From positions 1 through 46,508 of the forward strand of contig JAGYIN010000007.1 of the NCBI GenBank assembly GCA_018402665.1: a stretch of 46,508 bases of DNA. Direction: 5' to 3'. The DNA is from Schleiferiaceae bacterium (GTDB lineage: Bacteria; Bacteroidota; Bacteroidia; Flavobacteriales; Schleiferiaceae). The notes under the pieces were generated by a model that was not told where the DNA came from, ran no database searches, and saw only the letters and a program-made list of their open reading frames with translations. This document shows positions 24,605 through 33,488 of the stretch, piece by piece; within the stretch, counting starts at the first letter, position 1, and every line of letters starts with the position of its first letter. Both the position numbers and the translations under genes were made by a program.

Positions 24605-25828
24605 TTAAATGCCACGTATGGCTTCTACAGGGTTCAATTTTAAGGCCTTAATTGCGGGTAAAATGGAGGCGATCAAAGCAGTTGTGATTACCATTACGGC
24701 AATAATGAGGTAATAGCTGGGGACGATTTCCGGGTAAATCATGCTCTGCACGCCCAATTCTGCCAAACCGTCCTGCTTGCTCGATAAATCTATACCGATG
24801 CGCATCATGGCGCGTGTGCTCAGATCGCCCAGAAGGATCCCGATAGGACCACCAACGAATCCCAACATCAACGTTTCGACAAGAATCATTAAAAAGAGCT
24901 TGCGCTTATTCATTCCTACAGCCATAAGCATACCCAGTTCCCTACGGCGTTCCAAAATGGCCATAAGCATGTTGTTGATAATCCCGAAAAGAAGTGCCAT
25001 CATAATGATTCCTAGAACCAGCACGAGCATGATGGCCATCATATCATCAGCGAAGCCCAATTCAGGACGAACCTGCTTCCAGGACTTTACCGCCAATCCT
25101 TCAGGCACAGCAGCTGCCAACGCGCTTGCCTTTTCCTCCGTATCCACAGTTTCCTCAAAACGCACCAATACCTCGTGCACTAATGGGGCGCCCAACGTTT
25201 TTTCTAAATCCTCGTGATGTACATACACGTGAAACTCATCCCAAGTGGCATTCAATGTTTTATAGATTCCTGAAATCCGGAACGACGCTCTGCTAAGATC
25301 TCCTTCGGCATCTTGAAACGTAAGGACCACTTTACTGCGTAATTTTAACCCCAATCGTTTCGCTAATTTTTCACCAATCACCAGTCGATTGCGACCAGAT
25401 GCTTCAAAGAAATCACCCTCAACCATGTAGTCCGCCAACGTCGTTTGAATCCGCTCTTCTTCCGGCCATATACCCATAATGCGAACCGCACGGGCACTTT
25501 TAGCTGAATTAATCATTCCGCCCAATACCGTGCGTTGTGCCGTGCCGCTTACAAAAGGCAACGCTTCTACGCTTTTACGAAGGGCCACCACCGCTGAGGA
25601 ATCTGCTACCACGGCGGTAGATAACGGTTCGGCATCAAAATCTTCGTGGTGAATCTGCGCATGTCCGGTGGTGGTTCCTATGGCCGATGCTGTACGCTCG
25701 TTATTCATTCCGAAAGAGAAACCTATGATCAGTAAACCCGCCCAAATTCCTACCGCAATGGATCCAATTACTATAAACGAGCGCACCTTTGCACGCCAGA
25801 TGTTTCGCCAAGCCACTTTAAAAATCAT
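24605..25828 (-). CDS. FtsX/LolC-E-type ABC permease (second of pair)
   Basis: 407 residues. One N-terminal membrane segment (FIVIGSIAVGIWAGLLIIG, about 15-33), a large periplasmic domain of about 230 residues, and three C-terminal membrane segments with the FtsX motif ILERRRELGMLMAVGMNKRK. This is the LolC/LolE/MacB topology. It overlaps the preceding permease gene by ATGA, and the two proteins are similar in layout, so they probably form a heterodimer with the downstream ATPase. The periplasmic part (AIGTTTGHAQIHHEDFDAEP) has the MacB-like core domain look. Confidence 0.9.
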   Translation of the reverse strand: MIFKVAWRNIWRAKVRSFIVIGSIAVGIWAGLLIIGFSFGMNNERTASAIGTTTGHAQIHHEDFDAEPLSTAVVADSSAVVALRKSVEALPFVSGTAQRTVLGGMINSAKSARAVRIMGIWPEEERIQTTLADYMVEGDFFEASGRNRLVIGEKLAKRLGLKLRSKVVLTFQDAEGDLSRASFRISGIYKTLNATWDEFHVYVHHEDLEKTLGAPLVHEVLVRFEETVDTEEKASALAAAVPEGLAVKSWKQVRPELGFADDMMAIMLVLVLGIIMMALLFGIINNMLMAILERRRELGMLMAVGMNKRKLFLMILVETLMLGFVGGPIGILLGDLSTRAMMRIGIDLSSKQDGLAELGVQSMIYPEIVPSYYLIIAVMVITTALIASILPAIKALKLNPVEAIRGI

Positions 25829-27036
25829 GCCCGCATACTTTTTACAGGGTTCAACTTCATGATTTTCCAGACGGCATAACTGCTTACTAATAGACCGATG
25901 ACGAAGACGATCGCACCATGATTCAAATTAATGATGAATGAGGTAGTGGTATAGAGTTTAGGTTCAAAATCGAATTGTTCAATGGCTTCCTTCATCTGCC
26001 CACTGAGGTCGATGGGGTTGTATTTAAAGTAAAATTGGACCGGTTTGACCACTGCCATTCCCACTACCGCGCCGCCTACAAGAAGCATTAAGTTTTCTAA
26101 CACCGTAACCGCCGCTAGTGTCGTTTTACGCATCCCTATACTCACCAAAATTCCAAACTCCCGCTCGCGTTCACTAACCATCATGATGACCGTACCAAGC
26201 AAAACGAAGGATATAATAAAGTACAGAATGGTTACAAAAATTTGACCTCCGGCCATATCTGCTTCAATGGTTTGGACCAATTCTGGAAACAATTGTTCCC
26301 AGTCTAACAGTTCAAAATCTGATCCTAATACTGGTTCGAGTGACGCTTTCACTTCTGCGAAATCCGCGTTGGGTTCTAAATCTACCACTACGGTAGTCAG
26401 CAGCCCCATGGCGTTGTACATCCATTGGGCCGTTTCTAGGGGCAAGACGACAAGCTGTTTGTTGAGTTCAGGGTTTGAAATTTTAGCAATTCCCGCGACC
26501 ATGAACTGACCGTAAGCGCTTGCCCCGCGATAACCTTGTCCCAAAAACATAAGTGAATCCCCGACCTCAACGTGTAAATATTCCGCAAGTCCCTCCGAAA
26601 CTACTACTTCATTAGAGGCAGGTGCGAAGAGGCGACCGTCAATCAATTGGTCCGTTAAACGCAAGCCGGACAATTCCTCCTCGGGACGAATACCCAGCAC
26701 CAAACTGCCTCTGTTGTTTTCGCCCGTGCTCACTAAAGAAAAACTCTCTAACCGGGGAACAAGCGAACGAACACCGGGTACATTTTCCATGGCATCCCAA
26801 TCCAGCGTTGTTTCGTCCATACTCAAATCCAGACTCTGGTCGCCCCAAAATCCCTTTTGATGCACTTGCAGATAACCAAAATTGTTTGCGACGATATCAC
26901 CGACCATGTGTTCCCACACCCCCACTTGAAAGCTGCGAAGCACTACCGCGAAAATCACGCAAAACATAACCGCAGCTATGGTGATAATGCTTCTTCCTTT
27001 ATTCCGCCAAATGTTGCGCCAAGCTAATTTGAACAT
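25825..27036 (-). CDS. FtsX/LolC-E-type ABC permease (first of pair)
   Basis: 403 residues. N-terminal membrane segment (IITIAAVMFCVIFAVVLRSF), periplasmic MacB-like core (ANNFGYLQVHQKGFWGDQSL) and C-terminal FtsX domain with SEREREFGILVSIGMRKTTL and an ending WKIMKLNPVKSMRA. Its start overlaps the LolA-like stop as TAATG and its stop overlaps the next permease start as ATGA, so LolA-like, both permeases and the ATPase are almost certainly made from one transcript. The pair is comparable to LolC plus LolE. Confidence 0.9.
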   Translation of the reverse strand: MFKLAWRNIWRNKGRSIITIAAVMFCVIFAVVLRSFQVGVWEHMVGDIVANNFGYLQVHQKGFWGDQSLDLSMDETTLDWDAMENVPGVRSLVPRLESFSLVSTGENNRGSLVLGIRPEEELSGLRLTDQLIDGRLFAPASNEVVVSEGLAEYLHVEVGDSLMFLGQGYRGASAYGQFMVAGIAKISNPELNKQLVVLPLETAQWMYNAMGLLTTVVVDLEPNADFAEVKASLEPVLGSDFELLDWEQLFPELVQTIEADMAGGQIFVTILYFIISFVLLGTVIMMVSEREREFGILVSIGMRKTTLAAVTVLENLMLLVGGAVVGMAVVKPVQFYFKYNPIDLSGQMKEAIEQFDFEPKLYTTTSFIINLNHGAIVFVIGLLVSSYAVWKIMKLNPVKSMRA

Positions 27037-27776
27037 TATTCGACCAGTTTCATATTACTGCGCTCGAAAAACCCTTCCTCAAAGGAAGGATTAAAATTGA
27101 GTGCCTTGTAGGTCATTTCTGTGAAATTACCTTGTTCGTCAGCTGGTGTGATGCGCAGTTTTGATGGCAGACGCTTACCTTCAAAAGATTTGATTTCTGT
27201 CGCTTCAAGCGTAGTAATAAGGAATTCGTCTTCATCGTAAAATTCGGTTCGCAGTTGAAGAAATTCGTCTACCGATACAAAAGTGATTACCTCGCCCCAC
27301 ACTACTGCTGCATCCGCCTTAGGCACTAGCGCAATCTTAAAACAGTTTGTGCCATTGACCGAAGTGATGCCTAATAAGGTCGGGGTGTAATCTTCCACCA
27401 ATGAACCGGCGTTGATCAACGCATCGTTCGTGAAATCTGTACCCATCCAACTCTGCACCATCGCTGCGGGTAGCGCAACAATTTTCTTGATGCCCGGCAC
27501 AAAATGCCAAACATCCTCACCGTTACGAAGAAACACAGTTCCTTTTTCACGTGCTGGACCGGTGATTAAAATCATGGTTTTATCTAACCCCTGGTTCCAA
27601 ATTTTGGCTTCCATAGTGCGTTCCCAACGAGGGCGCACGGTGCGAATACTAACCTCAGCAGCGAGATCTGCACCGGATAATTTGGCCTCTGCTTTTTGGA
27701 GTATGGAACTGGGGTTTTGCGCGAATAATGCTGCAGAGAAACACAGCAAAAAGAGGGTATTAAAAACTTTAGTCAT
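27036..27776 (-). CDS. LolA-like outer-membrane lipoprotein-sorting family protein
   Basis: 246 residues with a signal peptide (MTKVFNTLFLLCFSAALFAQ). The mature protein matches the periplasmic LolA-like family often annotated as outer membrane lipoprotein-sorting protein: ILITGPAREKGTVFLRNGED, VWHFVPGIKKIVALP, the hallmark QSWMGTDFTNDALI, and a late RLPSKLRITPADEQGN. Such proteins have the half-barrel LolA/LolB fold that shields acyl chains. It is the first gene of the exporter operon, overlapping the permease start, which suggests it receives cargo from this FtsX-type ABC complex. Cargo identity (lipoprotein or lipid) is not determinable here. Confidence 0.87.
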   Translation of the reverse strand: MTKVFNTLFLLCFSAALFAQNPSSILQKAEAKLSGADLAAEVSIRTVRPRWERTMEAKIWNQGLDKTMILITGPAREKGTVFLRNGEDVWHFVPGIKKIVALPAAMVQSWMGTDFTNDALINAGSLVEDYTPTLLGITSVNGTNCFKIALVPKADAAVVWGEVITFVSVDEFLQLRTEFYDEDEFLITTLEATEIKSFEGKRLPSKLRITPADEQGNFTEMTYKALNFNPSFEEGFFERSNMKLVE

Positions 27777-27831
27777 TGTAGTCGTGGGTCTACCTTACTA
27801 ACGCAATGCCACCGTGTAAGTTTGCGCAGCC

Positions 27832-28842
27832 TTAAGTTAATTTTTGGGCCAATTTAGCCATGGTCTTTTTCGCAGATTTCCCTTCGTACATCACCTCGTA
27901 AACGGCTTTGACAATAGGCATTCTAACCTCTTGTTTTTTACGAATTTTTGCCACCAAGGCAGCTGCATAATAGCCTTCTGCAACCATGGTCATCTCAGCT
28001 TTTGCACTTTTCATGGTGTAGCCTTTACCAAGCATGTTCCCAAGCATTCGGTTTCTAGAGAATTGGCTGTAACAGGTCACCAATAAATCGCCCAAATAAG
28101 CACTCTTCTTAATGTTGATGCGGCCTTCACACGTACTCTTCATGAAGCGGCGCATCTCGCGCGCTGCATTTGAAATAAGTACTGCTTGAAAATTATCCCC
28201 GTAACCTAAACCGTGACACATCCCTGCCGCTATTGCATAAATGTTCTTCATGACCGCAGCATACTCTGTACCGTAGATATCCGTGCTCAATGTACACCGT
28301 ACGTAATGGCTTTGTAAAACGCTAGCTACCTTTTTAGATGCGCTTGCGTCTATCGCGGCAACGGTAAGAAAACTCAATCGTTCCAATGCGATTTCTTCCG
28401 CATGACAAGGGCCCGTAATGACAACGATATGATTTTCAGGAACACCCACTACTTCACGCAGGTATTCCCCGACAATCATGTTCTCGTCTGGAATGATGCC
28501 CTTTATGGTCGAACACACGAGTTTTCCATCAAGTGCACCTTCATTCATATTCAATAACACCTCCTTAACAAAGGCGCTTGGAACGGCAAAGATCACGATA
28601 TCACAACCCTCGATGGCCGTATTGATGTCCGTAAAGATGTCTACGCTTCCTTTATCAAAAGCCACCGAAGAAAGGTACCGCGGATTATGGTGGTACTTGC
28701 GAATGTGCGCCGCACTCTCTTCGTTGTGCATCCACCAATGGCAAAGACCTGTATTCTCGCTCACCATTTTTACCACGGCAGTTCCAAAGGATCCGCCACC
28801 TATAACGGCTACTTTCGGGTATGTTTCAGATTGAACTTCCAT
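27832..28842 (-). CDS. gpsA: Glycerol-3-phosphate dehydrogenase (NAD(P)+)
   Basis: 336 residues. Reduces dihydroxyacetone phosphate to sn-glycerol 3-phosphate, the backbone for phospholipid synthesis. Rossmann motif VIGGGSFGTA (14-23), CSTIKGI, ITGPCHAEEIA, EYAAVMKNIYAIAAGMCHGL with the catalytic Lys of the VMKN segment, and SNAAREMRRF, then GDLLVTCYSQFSRNRMLG. Its ATG overlaps the stop of the M28 peptidase gene as TAATG, so the two are co-translated. No terminator was seen in the 55 bp before the LolA-like gene, so read-through into the exporter operon is possible. Confidence 0.96.
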   Translation of the reverse strand: MEVQSETYPKVAVIGGGSFGTAVVKMVSENTGLCHWWMHNEESAAHIRKYHHNPRYLSSVAFDKGSVDIFTDINTAIEGCDIVIFAVPSAFVKEVLLNMNEGALDGKLVCSTIKGIIPDENMIVGEYLREVVGVPENHIVVITGPCHAEEIALERLSFLTVAAIDASASKKVASVLQSHYVRCTLSTDIYGTEYAAVMKNIYAIAAGMCHGLGYGDNFQAVLISNAAREMRRFMKSTCEGRINIKKSAYLGDLLVTCYSQFSRNRMLGNMLGKGYTMKSAKAEMTMVAEGYYAAALVAKIRKKQEVRMPIVKAVYEVMYEGKSAKKTMAKLAQKLT

Positions 28843-30515
28843 TAAAATGTAATTTCCGATTCCACTTCCTCGCCATCCCTGGCATAGCGGAGCGTTGTAG
28901 TATCGCCCTTTTTAAACGCGCCCAATGCAGTCATGTAGGCATAAATATCGTCGATAGTAATGTCGCCAATCTTCAGAATGATATCCCCAGCCTGCAAGCC
29001 GGCAATTGCGCCAGGACGGCCTTCTGTTGCACCGTCTATTCTGAGTCCAGGACCTCCGAAAAGGTAGTCTGGAACCACCCCCAAAGTCACCGAGAAATTG
29101 GGTGTTGTCATTTGTTCAGAGGATGTGGTACGCTGAAAATTCAACCCTTCATAGTTCGCTGAACGCGCAGTTATCGTGTACACTAAAGACGCTAGTTTTG
29201 CCATGCCTTTATAATTGATCTTATCGGCATCATCCGTAGGCTTATGGTAGTCATTGTGTGTTCCCGTGAAGAGGTGCAGTACAGGAATATCCTTGTAGTA
29301 AAAGGAGGTTTGATCTGAGGGCCCTACGCCTGCTGGATCTTTCTTAATGTCCAGTCCGTGTATAGGAGTATCTAGAATTTCATCCCATTCTGCGGCAGTT
29401 CCTGTTCCGGAGAGTTGCAAGCGGTTCTCACGCAAGCGGCCAACCATGTCGCTGTTGATCATGAATTCTATCTCTCTCAACGGAAAGGTCGGGTGGTTTG
29501 TCCAATGCTTTGATCCAATCAAGCCCAATTCCTCAGCGCTGTAAAACTGGATCAAATAATTGTAATTCGTGTCTTGGCGTTGGGCATAATAGCGCATTAC
29601 CTCCAACAGCAGGGTCGTCCCTGAACCGTTATCATCCGCGCCGTTGTGAATGGCAGCGGGTCCTTTGTATAAACTGTTTTCACCGCCCATTCCAAGGTGA
29701 TCGTAATGTGCGCCCAACACGACCGTTTTACGTTTGTTGTTATGAATGTAGCCAATCACATTATAGCCATCACTAAAACGCTCGGACATGTTAACAGCCA
29801 TCGCCGTTATCAGCGAACGCTTCATCAGTTTATCTGCCCATTTCTCATTGCGCACGAAGAATACAGGTACAGCAGAAGCGTTGATGCTCTTAAAAAATTC
29901 TTGAGTATCAGAAGCCGTGCCTTCTGGGTTGATGAGCAGGACGCCAACGGCACCTTTTTCCACGAGATTGACCACGCGTTCGTTCAAACTGTGGTACGCA
30001 GCGTAAGCGCTGTGCGGATGTATTCCGTCCGGGGAACTGACATTCATAACGGCGATTTTTCCGTTGAGGTCCAGCCCTTCAAAATCATTATAGGTACCGT
30101 CTTCAGTCGTGATGCCATAGCCCACGTAGATCGTTTTTTCTTCAACCAACCCTGCTGTGGCACTAATAGACACCGGATAGAAATCTACATGGCCCTCTAG
30201 ATGCGTTTTGCCTACCCATAGTTTGGTAGCGCCATAATTCACCTCCGCATATTCTGGAACGGGAAACTTCTGGAAATAGCCGTTTTCACCCATCGGTTCT
30301 ATGCCGTACTCCAACATTTTTCCCACGATATAATCGCGGGCAACGTCTGCCTCAGGCGTACCTGGCTTGCGTCCTTTAAGCGCATCTGAAGACAAGAAAA
30401 ATAAGTCTTGCTCCATGCGCTTTGTAGCGCTCAGATCAATTGGGATTTCTTGCGCACATACGCTGATAGGAAGGGCGGTCGTTAAAAGCAGGACTAGGGT
30501 AAGGAACTTGTTCAT
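28842..30515 (-). CDS. Secreted M28 metallopeptidase with PDZ domain
   Basis: 557 residues. Signal peptide 1-21 (MNKFLTLVLLLTTALPISVC). A PA-like insert (about 110-240) precedes the M28 catalytic core, whose zinc ligands are visible in order: VVLGAHYDHLG, GADDNGSGTTLLLEV, FYSAEELGLIG, SDMVGRL, and HNDYHKPTDDADKINY near residue 430. The last 90 residues are a PDZ domain (PGAIAGLQAGDIILKIGDIT). Such enzymes are periplasmic or surface aminopeptidases. A TACCTTTG box on the minus strand lies 21 bp before the ATG. gpsA is coupled downstream. Confidence 0.93.
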   Translation of the reverse strand: MNKFLTLVLLLTTALPISVCAQEIPIDLSATKRMEQDLFFLSSDALKGRKPGTPEADVARDYIVGKMLEYGIEPMGENGYFQKFPVPEYAEVNYGATKLWVGKTHLEGHVDFYPVSISATAGLVEEKTIYVGYGITTEDGTYNDFEGLDLNGKIAVMNVSSPDGIHPHSAYAAYHSLNERVVNLVEKGAVGVLLINPEGTASDTQEFFKSINASAVPVFFVRNEKWADKLMKRSLITAMAVNMSERFSDGYNVIGYIHNNKRKTVVLGAHYDHLGMGGENSLYKGPAAIHNGADDNGSGTTLLLEVMRYYAQRQDTNYNYLIQFYSAEELGLIGSKHWTNHPTFPLREIEFMINSDMVGRLRENRLQLSGTGTAAEWDEILDTPIHGLDIKKDPAGVGPSDQTSFYYKDIPVLHLFTGTHNDYHKPTDDADKINYKGMAKLASLVYTITARSANYEGLNFQRTTSSEQMTTPNFSVTLGVVPDYLFGGPGLRIDGATEGRPGAIAGLQAGDIILKIGDITIDDIYAYMTALGAFKKGDTTTLRYARDGEEVESEITF

Positions 30516-30536
30516 GAGTTCATTTTTGATTCCCTA

Positions 30537-30544
30537 CAAAGGTA
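30537..30544 (-). promoter_or_regulatory. Candidate -7 element (TACCTTTG) of the M28 peptidase gene
   Basis: The minus strand reads TACCTTTG, an exact match to TAnnTTTG, 21 bp before the ATG at 30515. This gives a short leader of about 15 bases. A correctly spaced -33 element was not found. Confidence 0.45.
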
Positions 30545-30556
30545 GCGACCAAAGAC

Positions 30557-30564
30557 TATATTTG
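30557..30564 (+). promoter_or_regulatory. Candidate -7 element (TATATTTG) of the flippase-led run
   Basis: TATATTTG, followed by AAGT and GTG at 30569. An exact consensus match with the same 4-base gap to a start codon as at uvrC and dxs. It is the only candidate promoter found upstream of the thirteen-gene plus-strand run. No TTTG at -33. Confidence 0.45.
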
Positions 30565-30568
30565 AAGT

Positions 30569-32023
30569 GTGAGCAACGGTATGAAAGCACTTGCTGGTCA
30601 AACGGCGATTTACGGCGTAAGCAGCATCTTAGGAAGGATGATCAATTTTTTATTGGTCCCTCTGCAGACTGCGGTCTTAAGCCAGTCTGCTTATGGTGTT
30701 AACGTTGATTTTTATTCCCTCATAGCCTTCCTGATTGTAGTCGTCACCTTTGGAATGGAGACCGCATATTTCAGATATTCTGAACAAGAAGGCTTTGATG
30801 AAGGCAAAGTTTTCGGAGCAGGACTGGCCATGATTGCGCTGGTTTTAGCCAGTTTAGGACTTTTCGTTTTACTTTTTCAAAGTGAATTACTGCACGCTTT
30901 AAGGTGGGAAGAAACGCCGGAATATTTGTACTACTTCATGGCCATTTTAGCTTTGGATGCTTTAAGTGCATTGCCTTTTGCTCGACTGCGGAGAACCAAC
31001 AAAGCGGTCCGATTCGCCGGAATAAAATTGGCTTTGATCTTCTCCAATGTGCTGATCAACCTCTACATTTTCCTTCCGGCCTATTGGGAATTGCACGGCA
31101 GCGCAGGCTATTGGTCCCATGAAATGCGCGGGGTGGGCTACATTTTTGTTGCCAATTTTTGGGCAGCAGTCCTCATGTTCGCGCTGCTCCTACCCACCCT
31201 CTTTCCATTGCGCCTCAACCTGGATAAGAATTACGTTAAACCCCTTTTAGTCTTTGGTATTCCACTTCTTATTGGCGGACTTGCAGGTATTGCTAACGAG
31301 ATGCTGGATCGACAATTGTTGAAATACCTCCTCCCTGAAGAAAGTGCATTTGCCGGGGTTGGAATCTATGGTGCAGTCTATAAAATATCCATCTTCTTAA
31401 TCCTGTTCAACCAAGCTTTCCGTTATGCAGCGGAACCGTTTTTCTTTAAAAATGCCAAAACAAAGGAGGGGCCAGAACGGATGAGTACCGTTATGGATGG
31501 GTTTGCTTGGGTCATGTGTGTTGGGTTCGTGTTGATCATTTCAGGTCTCGATTACCTCAAGTTTTTTGTAGATGAAAAGTTTTGGACCGGACTCCATCTG
31601 GTACCCATCTTACTTTTGGCCAATGTCATTTTAGGCATCAATACCAATCTAAACGTCTGGTATAAAGTGAGTGATAAAACGGTCTACGGCATCTACATCA
31701 CTTTCGTGGGTTTGATCATTACCGTTGTTGGTAATGTGATTCTCATTCCCGTCTTAGGGATTCTTGGCGCGGCATTTACCACATTGGCTGCCTATTTTGC
31801 CATGTTTATTGCCAGTGTATTATGGGGGCGAAAACACTATCCGGTACCTTATCGTTGGAAGAAAATAGGAGCATTCGTAGGTTTCGCCTGCCTTGTGGTG
31901 TTTATCTTGCATTACACGAATTGGCCCCCCGGTCCATTAAAAGTCTTTGGCGGTATCGTCTACCTAGGAATTATGCTTTTTTGGGAACGAAACGGACTCC
32001 TTAAATTCGCAACAAGAAAATGA
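30569..32023 (+). CDS. Polysaccharide flippase (MOP superfamily, Wzx-like)
   Basis: 484 residues with about 12-14 membrane helices. The N-terminus [20 protein letters not shown] and [16 protein letters not shown] are typical of Wzx/MurJ-like oligosaccharide exporters; [20 protein letters not shown] in the middle is characteristic of the Bacteroidota branch. It would flip undecaprenyl-linked sugars (glycan or lipid-linked precursor) across the inner membrane. Start: GTG at 30569 sits 4 bp after a TAnnTTTG box; ATG at 30581 is the alternative. Its stop overlaps the dut start by ATGA. First gene of the plus-strand run. Confidence 0.9.
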   Translation: MSNGMKALAGQTAIYGVSSILGRMINFLLVPLQTAVLSQSAYGVNVDFYSLIAFLIVVVTFGMETAYFRYSEQEGFDEGKVFGAGLAMIALVLASLGLFVLLFQSELLHALRWEETPEYLYYFMAILALDALSALPFARLRRTNKAVRFAGIKLALIFSNVLINLYIFLPAYWELHGSAGYWSHEMRGVGYIFVANFWAAVLMFALLLPTLFPLRLNLDKNYVKPLLVFGIPLLIGGLAGIANEMLDRQLLKYLLPEESAFAGVGIYGAVYKISIFLILFNQAFRYAAEPFFFKNAKTKEGPERMSTVMDGFAWVMCVGFVLIISGLDYLKFFVDEKFWTGLHLVPILLLANVILGINTNLNVWYKVSDKTVYGIYITFVGLIITVVGNVILIPVLGILGAAFTTLAAYFAMFIASVLWGRKHYPVPYRWKKIGAFVGFACLVVFILHYTNWPPGPLKVFGGIVYLGIMLFWERNGLLKFATRK

Positions 32024-32454
32024 AGATCAACGTAATCTACAGTGGCAAGCACGAACTGCCACAATTCGAAACCACTCAAAGTGCAGGTTTGGATGTCCGA
32101 GCGAATATCGATGCGCCCGTTACGCTACAGCCGGGCGATTATACGCTCATTCCCACCGGTATTAAAATGGCACTACCCGATGGCTTTGAGGCACAGGTGC
32201 GCCCGCGCAGCGGACTTGCCTTTAAACACGGTATTACGGTATTGAACAGTCCCGGAACAATTGATGCCGACTACCGCGGTGAGGTTGGTGTATTATTGAT
32301 CAACCACGGTAAGCAACCGTTCGTTATTGAAGATGGCATGCGTATTGCACAGTTGGTGATCGCAAAATACACCCAGTTCGATTGGAATGAAGTAACTGAT
32401 TTAAATGAAACTGCTCGTGGTGCCGGAGGATTTGGCAGCACAGGTAAAAAATAA
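32020..32454 (+). CDS. dut: dUTP diphosphatase
   Basis: 144 residues, normal for the trimeric all-beta dUTPase. Hydrolyses dUTP to dUMP and pyrophosphate, keeping uracil out of DNA and feeding dTMP synthesis. The five motifs are present: SAGLDVRAN (21-29), [12 protein letters not shown] (61-72), [13 protein letters not shown] (79-91), RIAQLVI, and the C-terminal [11 protein letters not shown] arm that closes over the active site. Overlaps the flippase gene by four bases (ATGA). Confidence 0.97.
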   Translation: MKINVIYSGKHELPQFETTQSAGLDVRANIDAPVTLQPGDYTLIPTGIKMALPDGFEAQVRPRSGLAFKHGITVLNSPGTIDADYRGEVGVLLINHGKQPFVIEDGMRIAQLVIAKYTQFDWNEVTDLNETARGAGGFGSTGKK

Positions 32455-32480
32455 AACCAACCAAAAAAACCTACGAACAG

Positions 32481-33488
32481 ATGAAAATTATTGTCCCAAT
32501 GGCCGGTCGCGGCTCCAGATTAAGGCCGCATACCCTAACCGTGCCGAAACCGCTTATTCCCATCGCAGGTAAGCCTATTGTACAACGATTAGTTGAGGAT
32601 ATCGTGAGCGTTTGTGGCGATAAAAAAGTAACTGAAATTGCCTTTATTATCGGTGACTTCGGAGCTGAAGTGGAAGCCAATCTAATCAAAGTAGCTGAAG
32701 ACCTCGGCGCGAAAGGAAGCATCTATTACCAAGATAAACCGCTCGGTACCGCACACGCAATTCACTGCGCGGCGGACAGTATGGACGATGAGATTGTAGT
32801 CGCCTTTGCAGATACGCTGTTCCGTGCAGATTTCACCCTAGATACTGAAGCAGATTCTGTGATTTGGGTGAAGCAAGTGGATAATCCCTCTGCCTATGGC
32901 GTTGTTCAGTTTGGTGAAGATGGAACCATCAATAATTTCGTTGAAAAACCGCAGGAATTCGTTTCTGATAAAGCCATCATCGGCATTTATTATTTCAAAG
33001 ACGGCCCGGGCTTGCGCAATGAACTAAAACACATTCTAGACAACAACATCATGGATAAAGGGGAATACCAACTCACCGATGCGTTGAGCTCTTTGCTTGC
33101 ACAGGGGAAAGTATTCAAGCCGGGAACCGTGAACGATTGGATGGATTGTGGAAATAAAGAAATTACCGTTGAAACCAACAGCAAAATGTTAGGCTACCTC
33201 GAGGGCAAGCCTGAATTGCGCGGAAGCAACATTACCCTCGAAAATTCGACCATTATCGAACCTTGTTACATCGGTTCAAACGTGGTGTTGAAGAATGCAA
33301 CAGTAGGACCAAATGTGAGTTTAGGCAATGATTGTGTGGTTGAAGATGCGACTATAGAAGGCTCGTTAATACAGACAGAAACGACGATAAAAAATATTCA
33401 CCTCAAAGACAGTATGATCGGCAACAAAGCGCATGTCGACGGGAAGTGGACTTCACTATCTTTAGGTGATTTTTCAAGAATGGACTAA
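32481..33488 (+). CDS. Sugar-phosphate nucleotidyltransferase
   Basis: 335 residues. N-terminal Rossmann-like nucleotidyltransferase domain with the signature IVPMAGRGSRLRPHTLTVPK (4-23) followed by PLIPIAGKP, and FADTLF, VVQFGEDGTINNFVEKP, GIYYFKDG. The C-terminal 90 residues are a left-handed beta-helix of hexapeptide repeats (ENSTIIEPCYIGSNVVLKNA, VGPNVSLGNDCVVEDATIEG). It activates a sugar 1-phosphate with UTP or dTTP; substrate not decided. Its stop overlaps the start of the TPR gene (TAATG). With the flippase it suggests glycan precursor synthesis. Confidence 0.92.
   Translation: MKIIVPMAGRGSRLRPHTLTVPKPLIPIAGKPIVQRLVEDIVSVCGDKKVTEIAFIIGDFGAEVEANLIKVAEDLGAKGSIYYQDKPLGTAHAIHCAADSMDDEIVVAFADTLFRADFTLDTEADSVIWVKQVDNPSAYGVVQFGEDGTINNFVEKPQEFVSDKAIIGIYYFKDGPGLRNELKHILDNNIMDKGEYQLTDALSSLLAQGKVFKPGTVNDWMDCGNKEITVETNSKMLGYLEGKPELRGSNITLENSTIIEPCYIGSNVVLKNATVGPNVSLGNDCVVEDATIEGSLIQTETTIKNIHLKDSMIGNKAHVDGKWTSLSLGDFSRMD

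Noticed and set aside
29697-30200. Open frame of 167 codons on the plus strand
   Set aside because: It lies antisense inside the M28 peptidase gene, whose domains and zinc motifs are unmistakable; the translated frame has no family features.
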